DNA of 64,000 nt from Pseudomonas sp. v388 (GTDB taxonomy: Bacteria; Pseudomonadota; Gammaproteobacteria; Pseudomonadales; Pseudomonadaceae). The DNA lies in the NCBI RefSeq assembly GCF_003935425.1, contig NZ_RHQN01000007.1, positions 284,449-348,448 of the forward strand. Reading direction: 5' to 3'. The notes under the pieces are model-generated. The model ran no database searches, had not been told where the DNA came from, and saw nothing but the letters and a program-made list of their open reading frames with translations. Made by a program: the position numbers and the translations under genes. This document shows, one piece after another, positions 9,484 through 16,047 of this stretch; positions within the stretch are counted from its first letter, which is position 1, and the number at the start of each line of letters is the position of its first letter.

Positions 9484-9888
9484 ATGACAAAGGAAAAGTT
9501 GCTGGCCATGCCGGCCGATGACTACATGAATGCTGAGCAGCATGCTTTCTTCGTCGAGCTGTTGCAGGCCATGAAGGTCGAAATCCACGAGCGTATCGAG
9601 CAAAGTCGTATTGCCATCGAAAGCCTGGATACGCCTGCAGACCCTGCCGATGCAGCTTCGGTAGAAGAAGAGCGTCACTGGTTGGTCAATGTGATCGACC
9701 GTGACCAGCGCATGCTGCCGCAGCTTGAAATGGCCTTGTCGCGGATTGCGGATGACACCTTTGGCTGGTGTGACGACAGCGGCGAGCCTATCGGCCTCAA
9801 GCGCCTGCTGATCAGTCCGACCACCAAGTACTGCATCGAAGCGCAAGAGCGTCACGAGCAGATCGACAAGCACCAGCGCCAGGCCTGA
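9484..9888 (+). CDS. DksA/TraR family RNA polymerase-binding regulator, cysteine-poor (DksA2-like)
   Basis: DksA proteins enter the RNA polymerase secondary channel and adjust rRNA and stress promoters with ppGpp. This 134-residue protein has the coiled-coil region with the acidic tip Asp53-Pro-Ala-Asp56-Ala and a C-terminal globular part. Where classical DksA has four zinc-binding cysteines (CxxC...CxxC), this one keeps only Cys96 and Cys117, with Ser99 and Ala120 in the other positions. That is the pattern of the zinc-independent DksA2 paralogue of P. aeruginosa, which has the same length. It is monocistronic, with a 298-bp upstream gap and its own terminator. The ribosome site is weak (GAGA). 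Confidence 0.85.
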   Translation: MTKEKLLAMPADDYMNAEQHAFFVELLQAMKVEIHERIEQSRIAIESLDTPADPADAASVEEERHWLVNVIDRDQRMLPQLEMALSRIADDTFGWCDDSGEPIGLKRLLISPTTKYCIEAQERHEQIDKHQRQA

Positions 9889-9916
9889 TCTTCAGCGCCA
9901 CGCCTGAGTGACCCGA

Positions 9917-9949
9917 CCGGGAGGCAAGCAATTGCCTCCCGGTTTCGTT
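9917..9949 (+). terminator. Intrinsic terminator after the DksA-like gene
   Basis: A perfect 11-bp stem (CCGGGAGGCAA/TTGCCTCCCGG) with a 4-base loop is followed by TTTCGTT. It begins 28 bp after the stop codon. Confidence 0.85.
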
Positions 9950-10221
9950 GTGCCTGAAATTCGGCCACCGGCCACCCTCGACCCGTGCGACCGCCACATG
10001 GCCCACTCTTACTATTGGAATGAATGGCTATTCCCAGGTGATAAAAGATTAAAGTCACTAACTTCCGAAGAAATTTCACTAACGGGATACGGGTTGTCGC
10101 GCTAGTTTGTAGGATGAATCTGAATAGTTACCCGTCGCTTGACTGTCAACTCGTGCTGAGCAAGATCGTTAATTAACTGTATCAAAAAGTTATCCGGATA
10201 CGGTGGATTATCAATCTTTCT
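9950..10221. other. AT-rich stretch upstream of the lipase-effector gene
   Basis: From about 10005 to 10225 the sequence is visibly AT-rich against GC-rich flanks, including 16 or more A/T bases around ATAAAAGATTAAAG. Two short readings hint at eroded coding sequence: a 35-codon plus-strand frame (9998-10105) and the tail of a minus-strand frame ending at 10102. Neither resembles a family I know, and neither has a ribosome site. The composition would suit silencing by MvaT-type proteins and recent acquisition of the adjacent gene, which is inference. Confidence 0.45.
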
Positions 10222-11721
10222 ATGGACGCACGTGTTATGCAAAAGACAAGGAATGTTCTGCAGGTTCGACCGCTCGGTACAGTGGCCGGGCAGCCGGTAA
10301 CGGTACGGGCGGGGCTGTTCTTCGACGGGACGGCCAACAACAGGGTCAACAGTCGGATCGGCGCCGAATGTCAGGCGATGATGGAAGTCAATGCCGGTAG
10401 GCATACTGCCCAGTGCGCGGGACGGCATCTGGAGTCGGGCAGTAGTTACAGTAATGAGCTGAGTAATATTGCCTGGCTGGTCGAACTTTATCGTCACCAG
10501 AGTCTGGCGCAGGACGATGGGCAAGGTTTGAAAGTCCATTGGCCGATTTATATCAGTGGCGCGGGTACAACTTCTGGTGGGCGCGATTCATTATGGCCGG
10601 GACAGAGTTTCGGGCGCGGGCTGACGGGTGTCGTTGCCAAGGTCGAGCGGGCCTTCACCAAGCTTGAATCGCGTTTGAAGCGGTTCGCCCAGGACAACCC
10701 CGGCTGCGTGATCCAGGCGCTGGAACTGGATGTGTTCGGCTTCAGCCGGGGAGCGGCCTCGGCGCGGCATTTCGTCAACGAGATACTCAAACAGAGCAAG
10801 GGGGCGCTGGAGCCGATTCTGAGCAGCCGCCGGGTGCCGCGCAGCAGGTGTTTTGCCTGGCACAACGACAGCGTCAAGGTCAGGTTCGTCGGGCTGTTCG
10901 ATACGGTCGCGGCAGTCGGCAGCTTCAAGGATCTGGGAAACATCAGCGACGCCTCCAACGTCCGGGTCAACTTGTATCTCCCCCAAGGCTGTGCCGAGCA
11001 TGTGGTGCATCTGGTGGCCCGCGACGAGGCGCGGCGCAACTTCGCACTCAACAGTATCGCCCCGGTCTGGTCCCGGGAGATCGTGCTGCCCGGAGCCCAC
11101 GCCGACATCGGCGGCGGTTATCCGGTGCAGATGCTTGAGCAAGTGCTGCTGACCCGCCCGCGCGTCAGCCTGGTGTATCGCGACAGTCCATGCGAGGCCA
11201 GTCAGGCCTGGCTCAACAGCCTGGCGGACCTACAGCATATGGACGCCGAGCGCTGGATGCTCGACCCAGGCGACACGCAGGCCTCGTTGCGGGTGGAATG
11301 CTGCGAGTCCATCGGACGCGGGCGAAGCAGCAGGCTGGGGGCCAAGACCGTCGCGGCGGCGGTGTGTCTACGGCGGCAGGTGTACGGGCACCTGTCGCGG
11401 GTCCATCTGCGAGTCATGCACGATCTGGCGTGCCAGGCGGGCGTGCCGTTGCTGCCTATTCCCAATCGGCCGCAGTTCACTCTGCCCTCGGAGCTGCGAA
11501 GCATCGCGGGAAAGCTCATGTATTACGCCCGTGGCGGGCCTTATACGCTGGATGAACATGAAGAGCGCATCCTGCGCTGGCGCTACATCCACCGTTCCGC
11601 GCACTGGGGCGGGACACTGGGCAGCATCGGTACCCTCAGTGACGCGGTCTTCGTGCACGCCCCGGCACCGGGCGGTCGGGTTCGTCATCCCAATGTCGGA
11701 CAGCCCGGTTATCCCCAATGA
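10222..11721 (+). CDS. Tle1-type (DUF2235) alpha/beta-hydrolase, candidate type VI secretion phospholipase effector
   Basis: The 499-residue protein opens with the DUF2235 signature VRAGLFFDGTANN. It carries the nucleophile elbow GFSRGA with Ser175, an FDTVAAVG segment with Asp227, and PGAHADIGGGY with His293, which together form a plausible Ser-Asp-His triad. Tle1 proteins are type VI-delivered phospholipases that kill neighbouring bacteria. No VgrG, PAAR, adaptor or obvious immunity gene lies beside it. The next gene is a convergent DUF2789 protein. ATG 10222 and ATG 10237 both lack a Shine-Dalgarno. The upstream DNA is AT-rich, suggesting acquisition. It could also be a cytoplasmic hydrolase of the same domain family. 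Confidence 0.8.
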   Translation: MDARVMQKTRNVLQVRPLGTVAGQPVTVRAGLFFDGTANNRVNSRIGAECQAMMEVNAGRHTAQCAGRHLESGSSYSNELSNIAWLVELYRHQSLAQDDGQGLKVHWPIYISGAGTTSGGRDSLWPGQSFGRGLTGVVAKVERAFTKLESRLKRFAQDNPGCVIQALELDVFGFSRGAASARHFVNEILKQSKGALEPILSSRRVPRSRCFAWHNDSVKVRFVGLFDTVAAVGSFKDLGNISDASNVRVNLYLPQGCAEHVVHLVARDEARRNFALNSIAPVWSREIVLPGAHADIGGGYPVQMLEQVLLTRPRVSLVYRDSPCEASQAWLNSLADLQHMDAERWMLDPGDTQASLRVECCESIGRGRSSRLGAKTVAAAVCLRRQVYGHLSRVHLRVMHDLACQAGVPLLPIPNRPQFTLPSELRSIAGKLMYYARGGPYTLDEHEERILRWRYIHRSAHWGGTLGSIGTLSDAVFVHAPAPGGRVRHPNVGQPGYPQ

Positions 11722-11726
11722 GGGTG

Positions 11727-11957
11727 TTATTTATGAAGCAGGACGTTGAGTTCGTCGACGATGGGTGCCCAGTCTGCATCTTCACGCAGTTCTTCCTTGA
11801 GGAAGCGCGATTGCTGGGGCGTCCAGAACTCCGCGTCGATCAGTTTCACATCGTCGGGCAGCGAATGGCTGGCAACGAACGCATCGATACTGGCTTGATC
11901 GGAATCCAGTCCCAGTTGCGCAAAAAGGTCAGCCAGGCTACGTGCTTGCAGTTCCAT
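11727..11957 (-). CDS. DUF2789 family small protein
   Basis: This 76-residue protein matches DUF2789. It has the family pattern SLADLFAQLGLDSD, then SLPDDVKLIDAEFWTPQQ, then LKEELREDADWAPIVDELN. Members are small, mostly helical cytoplasmic proteins found mainly in gammaproteobacteria. Their function is unknown. It is convergent with the lipase gene, with only 5 bp between the two stop codons. Nothing in the sequence indicates that it is an immunity protein: it is widespread in the genus and lacks a signal peptide. Confidence 0.85.
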   Translation of the reverse strand: MELQARSLADLFAQLGLDSDQASIDAFVASHSLPDDVKLIDAEFWTPQQSRFLKEELREDADWAPIVDELNVLLHK

Positions 11958-12386
11958 ATCATCTCCTCGGCGGACGCCGTTGTTTCATCAGGTGTACTGC
12001 ATCGGAGTGGTGATCGGGAACAAGAGTTCGACCGTCGTGCGCCGCGGCCTGCCACAATCTTTTTCTGCCCCGGTGGTAAGTGGTAATGTGCAGGTGTCCC
12101 TGGCAACACTTTACTATCGCTTCCCGCACGCCTGTGTCCGGGTGTTTCCGGTGCGCCGCGCTGCGTGCGGTCCGCGTCAGTAGTTTGCGCCATGGCCTGT
12201 ATCCGTTGGACCCCGCTAGCCGGTAGAATCCCGCCTCAGCCTGTACAGGCCGCGGCGCAAGGCCCGGCGCCTGCGGTACGGCGCTCGATGTTTTCAGCCG
12301 TGTTACACGGCGGCATAGGATGCAGCAATCTTCTTGACTGCCTGGCGGGTCCAGGCAGGTATTTTTCATGTTTGAGGGTTTGTACC
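11958..12386. other. 429-bp intergenic region, possible leader or small RNA
   Basis: No open frame here is convincing. The region ends in a hairpin next to the following gene (see separate entry). A short overlapping frame of ten codons (MFEGLYLGSK, 12368-12400) runs into the start of the downstream gene. A TAGAAT hexamer at 12224-12229 could be a -10 element, but no well-spaced -35 was found. Confidence 0.4.
12338..12367 (+). terminator. Hairpin followed by a U-tract just upstream of the gene at 12387
   Basis: CTGCCTGG/CCAGGCAG forms a perfect 8-bp stem with a CGGGT loop, followed by GTATTTTTC. It could end an upstream small RNA or act as an attenuator in the leader of the next gene, whose start lies only 20 bp downstream. 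Confidence 0.45.
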
Positions 12387-12854
12387 TTGGCAGTAAGTAA
12401 CCTGGATACCCATGCGTTGTTCGTGCTCGGAGATCTCCGCGCACAATTGGTCAAACACTTCCAGTCGCGGTTCGTCTACATCACCGAGCAATCGGCCGAA
12501 GGCATCTACATCGCTGAAATCGACACCGAGACCGCGATGGTGGTGGATGACAAACCGAGTCTCGAACTCAAGGTCGGCGATCACTTCCGTGCATCGGTAC
12601 TGGCCAGCCGAGAAGGCGGCAAGTTCGAAATCAAGTTTCGCGACATCAAGCTGGCAGTCTACGGGTTGGGCGACTATGCCCACGTGACGACCCCTGAAGG
12701 CCAGGGCATCGTTTTCAAGGAAGGTCACTCGGTGGTCATGGTCTTTGCGGCCAGGGAGCAGTTGCTGGCCGGCATGAGCAAGACGCTCAAGACAGCCGTC
12801 GGCAAGGCCGCCAAATGGCGCAAGGGCGAACTGACGTTCAAGGCCAGCGAGTAA
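12387..12854 (+). CDS. Conserved hypothetical protein with TTG start
   Basis: I do not recognise the family. The 155-residue product has no signal peptide or membrane helix. It begins MAVSNLDTHALFVLGDLRAQLV when read from the TTG at 12387, which has GAGGG eight bases upstream. No ATG is available near this position. The rest looks like a beta-rich soluble domain with a lysine-rich C-terminus (KTLKTAVGKAAKWRKGELTFK). The frame stays open far upstream to 12165, but that part is low quality and runs across the hairpin at 12338-12358. It is convergent with the pha operon. Function is unknown. Confidence 0.65.
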   Translation: MAVSNLDTHALFVLGDLRAQLVKHFQSRFVYITEQSAEGIYIAEIDTETAMVVDDKPSLELKVGDHFRASVLASREGGKFEIKFRDIKLAVYGLGDYAHVTTPEGQGIVFKEGHSVVMVFAAREQLLAGMSKTLKTAVGKAAKWRKGELTFKASE

Positions 12855-12886
12855 GCCGGCCCGGTCCGGAACAGCTGGGCGTTCGC

Positions 12887-13264
12887 TCAGCTGCCGCCTG
12901 ACTCCCCATCGAGTCGGGTGCTGCTGACTTCCGGGGGCACGTCTTCGGCGGCCATGCGCTTGCGGAACAGCGCAGTGCGCGCCAGCAGCAGGGTGGTCAC
13001 CGGCACGGTGATTGCCAGCAGGATCGGAATCAGCCAGGCATGAATCACCGGTCCCGATTCAAGCTGCGAGAAGTAGATGATCGAGGCCAGCGCCACGCAC
13101 CAGGCACCCAGCGTCGAAGCCAGCGCAGGCGGATGCATGCGTTGGAAGAAGTCCTTCATGCGCAGCAAACCCATCGCGCCGGTCAGGGTGAACAGGCTGC
13201 TGGCGATCAGCAGGGTGGCGGTCAGCACCTCTGCCCAGATGGGCATTTCCTGCACGGAATTCAT
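12887..13264 (-). CDS. phaG: Monovalent cation/H+ antiporter subunit G
   Basis: This is the last gene of the six-gene multisubunit antiporter operon. The 125-residue protein has three membrane helices and the MnhG/PhaG signature (TLTGAMGLLRMKDFFQRMHPPALASTLG). It is a small accessory subunit needed for assembly or activity of the Na+ or K+/H+ exchanger in the inner membrane. Its ATG overlaps the stop of phaF (ATGA at 13261-13264), so translation is coupled. The hydrophilic tail after residue 100 is longer than the core domain needs. A CAGCTG inverted pair spans its stop codon, without a U-run. Confidence 0.9.
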   Translation of the reverse strand: MNSVQEMPIWAEVLTATLLIASSLFTLTGAMGLLRMKDFFQRMHPPALASTLGAWCVALASIIYFSQLESGPVIHAWLIPILLAITVPVTTLLLARTALFRKRMAAEDVPPEVSSTRLDGESGGS

Positions 13265-13539
13265 TCGATCACCTCCCCGCGAAGCAGGAATTTGGCCAGC
13301 GCGAACGAGCCGACGAAGCCGAACAGGGCGATCAGCATCGCCGCTTCGAAATAAGTGTCGCTGGCGTAACGGATGCCCAGCACCAGCATCATCAGCATGG
13401 CGGTGATGTACAGGTAATCCAGCGCCAGCACCCGGTCCTGGGCCGATGGCCCGCGGAACAATCGCAGCAGGGTGACGACCATCGCCAGGGCGAAAATGAA
13501 CAGGCTGATCAGGATCGCGTTGTCGAGCAGGGCACTCAT
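13261..13539 (-). CDS. phaF: Monovalent cation/H+ antiporter subunit F
   Basis: The 92-residue protein has three membrane helices and the subunit-F pattern LLRLFRGPSAQDRVLALDYLY. The ATG at 13539 overlaps the stop of phaE (ATGA). The reading frame is open further upstream through phaE, but that extension is an artefact of the overlap. In the Rhizobium pha and Bacillus mrp systems, subunit F is a small membrane component required for the full complex. Confidence 0.9.
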   Translation of the reverse strand: MSALLDNAILISLFIFALAMVVTLLRLFRGPSAQDRVLALDYLYITAMLMMLVLGIRYASDTYFEAAMLIALFGFVGSFALAKFLLRGEVIE

Positions 13540-14024
13540 TGGAAAATCTCCATCAACGGGCGCTCGTAAGTGGACTTGAAGTGTTCGATGAATTGCGCCT
13601 CGTCCGCCAGATCGAAGACATGCATCAGCAGCACGCTGCGGTCCAGCGCCAGCTCCGACCATACAGTGCCGGGCACCACAGTGGTGATCATGGCCAGCGC
13701 GGCCAGGCCGTTGGCGTCGTGCAGATCCAGCGGGATTCGCACGAATGCCGAGCGCGGCGGGCGCCGCCGGGCGTTCCACACCGTCCAGCCCACCTGCAGA
13801 TTGGAGATCACCACATCGCGCCCCACCAACAGAAACAGCCTGAGAATCGCGAGCGGGTTTTTATAGCGCGCCCGCTGAGGCCGCAGCCGCTGCATCAGCA
13901 ACGGCGCGAGAAAACCCAACAGCGCACCCAGCAACAGGTTGCCGGGGCTTAGCGAGCCGTTGAGCACCAGCCAGAGCACCCACAGCGCCAGCGAAAACCA
14001 GGGTGCGGGAAACAGCGACTTCAT
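13536..14024 (-). CDS. phaE: Monovalent cation/H+ antiporter subunit E
   Basis: The 162-residue protein has an N-terminal hydrophobic region (about residues 8-45) and a cytoplasmic C-terminal domain containing the family phrases VGRDVVISNLQVGW and AMITTVVPGTVWSEL. The ATG at 14024 overlaps the stop of phaD by four bases. Subunit E is needed for stable assembly of the antiporter complex in related systems. The order D-E-F-G is that of all pha/mrp operons. Confidence 0.9.
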   Translation of the reverse strand: MKSLFPAPWFSLALWVLWLVLNGSLSPGNLLLGALLGFLAPLLMQRLRPQRARYKNPLAILRLFLLVGRDVVISNLQVGWTVWNARRRPPRSAFVRIPLDLHDANGLAALAMITTVVPGTVWSELALDRSVLLMHVFDLADEAQFIEHFKSTYERPLMEIFQ

Positions 14025-15706
14025 GGCTGCACCTCCGAAAGGCCCGCGCCGCTGGAAGGACCGGGCACCGGGCGTGCCGCCAGCACCGACTGCACGTACT
14101 GCTTGGGTTCGTGAAGGGCCGCCGCAGTGTCGCGGGTGTAGCGCAGCAGCGGCTCGGCCATCACCGTCAGGCCGATGCACAGCCCCAACAGGATCACGAT
14201 GGGCATGTACTCAAGCCGGCGCAGCACCGGCGACGGCCGCTCGTGCGGAGTCCAGAAACGCTGGGTGCCGAGTCTGGCGAAGGCAATCAGCGAGGCCAGT
14301 CCGGAAAAGATCAGCAACCCGATGAGCATGCCTGCCGGCACGGAAATCGGTTCGTCCTGAGCGACGTCCAGGCCCAGCGGGTTCATCAGCGCACTGAGCA
14401 GCGTCAACTTGCCGATGAATCCGGACAGCGGCGGCATGCCGATCACCAGCAGCGCGCAGGCCACCAGGCTCAGGCCGAGAAAGGCCATGGTGATGGGAAT
14501 CACCTGGCCGACCACAACCTTCTGCTGCTCATCCAGGTTGGCGCCGGGCGGCGGATGCAGGGATTCCATGTTGCGCGGCAGCTGGTCGGCGTCCTCTTCC
14601 AGCGGGATCTCATTGGCCGAACGTGAACGCTCGATCAATTCACCGAGCAGGAACAGCGCGCTCAACGCCAGGGTCGAGCTGACCAGATAGAACAGCGCGC
14701 CGGCGGTCAGGCTGGGCTGGGCGAAACCGATGGCCGACAACAGGATGCCCGCCGACACCAGAATGCTCAGGCTCGCCAGACGCTCCAGGCGCTGGGCGGC
14801 GATGATCGCCAGCGCAGCGGTGACGATGGTCGCCATGCCGCCGTAGATCAGCCAGTCGCCGCCGAAGAAAGCCGACGCGCCGGCACTGCCGGAGAACAGT
14901 AGGGTCCAGAGGCGCAGGAGCGTGTAGATGCCGACCTTGGTCATGATCGCGAACAGTGCCGCCACCGGCGCGCTCGCCGCCGAGTAGGCCGGCACCAGCC
15001 AGAAATTCAATGGCCACATGCCGGCCTTGGTCAGAAACGCGGTCGCCAGAATCGCCGCGCCTGCATGCAGCAGCCCCAGATCGGCTTCCGGGACCTGGGG
15101 AATCTTGATCGCCAGGTCGGCCAGGTTCAGCGTGCCGGTCACGCCATAGATCAGCGCCGCGCCGATCAGGAACAGCGACGACGCCAGCAGGTTGATGGAG
15201 ATGTAATGCAGACCGGCCGAGACCCGTGCGCGACCCGAGCCGTGCAGCATCAGGCCGTAGGACGCCGCCAGCAGCACCTCGAAGAACACGAACAGATTGA
15301 ACAGGTCGGCAGTCAGGAACGCGCCATAGAGGCCCATCAGCTGAATCTGGAACAACGCGTGAAAGCTGGCGCCGGCACGGTCCCAGCGGGCCAGCGCGAA
15401 CATCAGCGCGCACACCGCGATGATGCCGGTCAGCACCAGCATCATCGCCGACAGGTGATCGACCACCAGCACGATGCCGAACGGCACCTCCCAGTTGCCC
15501 GGCAGGTAGACGCCGATGGAACCGCTGGTGCCGCTCTGCTGGACCCGCATCAACAGCGCCACGGCAATGCCCAGCCCCAACATGCTCGACAGCAGATTGA
15601 TACGGCCCTTGAGGGTTCTATGTTTTTCCCCCAGCAACAGCATCAGGCTGGCGGTCAACAAGGGCAGCAGAATGGGTGCCACGATCAGCTGGTTCATCCA
15701 GATCAT
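14021..15706 (-). CDS. phaD: Monovalent cation/H+ antiporter subunit D
   Basis: The 561-residue protein belongs to the NuoL/M/N-like proton-translocating family with about 14 membrane helices. The quinone-oxidoreductase core shows the conserved LMLHGSGRARVSAGLHYISIN, LTKAGMWPLNFWLVPAYSAA (with the conserved Lys) and AGMLIGLLIF regions. It is one of the two large ion-translocating subunits. A charged insertion around residues 355-390 (RSRSANEIPLEEDADQLPR) is typical of pseudomonad members. Its start overlaps the phaC stop by four bases, and its stop overlaps the phaE start. Confidence 0.92.
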   Translation of the reverse strand: MIWMNQLIVAPILLPLLTASLMLLLGEKHRTLKGRINLLSSMLGLGIAVALLMRVQQSGTSGSIGVYLPGNWEVPFGIVLVVDHLSAMMLVLTGIIAVCALMFALARWDRAGASFHALFQIQLMGLYGAFLTADLFNLFVFFEVLLAASYGLMLHGSGRARVSAGLHYISINLLASSLFLIGAALIYGVTGTLNLADLAIKIPQVPEADLGLLHAGAAILATAFLTKAGMWPLNFWLVPAYSAASAPVAALFAIMTKVGIYTLLRLWTLLFSGSAGASAFFGGDWLIYGGMATIVTAALAIIAAQRLERLASLSILVSAGILLSAIGFAQPSLTAGALFYLVSSTLALSALFLLGELIERSRSANEIPLEEDADQLPRNMESLHPPPGANLDEQQKVVVGQVIPITMAFLGLSLVACALLVIGMPPLSGFIGKLTLLSALMNPLGLDVAQDEPISVPAGMLIGLLIFSGLASLIAFARLGTQRFWTPHERPSPVLRRLEYMPIVILLGLCIGLTVMAEPLLRYTRDTAAALHEPKQYVQSVLAARPVPGPSSGAGLSEVQP

Positions 15707-16047
15707 GCCTTGGGCTCCCGGCCGTCGACGTGGTCAGTGCCGGTCAGGCCACGGGACGCCAGCAGCACCACCAGGAACAGGGCGGTCATCGCAAAACTGA
15801 TGACGATGGCGGTGAGCACCAGCGCCTGGGGCAGCGGGTCGGTGTAGTGCAGCAGATCCTGCGGCACGCCGTCCTTGATGATCGGCTCCTTGCCGATGAA
15901 CAGGCTGCCCATGCTGAAGATGAACAGGTTGACCCCGTAGGACAGCAGGCACAGGCCCATCACTACCTGGAAGGTCCGCGGGCGCAGGATCAACCAGACC
16001 CCCGAGGCGGCCAGGACGCCGATGGCTACGGCAATGACTTCTTCCAT
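15703..16047 (-). CDS. phaC: Monovalent cation/H+ antiporter subunit C
   Basis: This 114-residue NuoK-like protein has three membrane helices, with the conserved GLCLLSYGVNLFIFSMGS and DPLPQALVLTAIVISFAMTA segments. The ATG at 16047 has AAGGAG upstream and overlaps the stop codon of phaAB by one base (TGATG). A longer open frame reaching 16377 is a shadow of phaAB. The subunit works with A and D in the membrane arm. Confidence 0.92.
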   Translation of the reverse strand: MEEVIAVAIGVLAASGVWLILRPRTFQVVMGLCLLSYGVNLFIFSMGSLFIGKEPIIKDGVPQDLLHYTDPLPQALVLTAIVISFAMTALFLVVLLASRGLTGTDHVDGREPKA

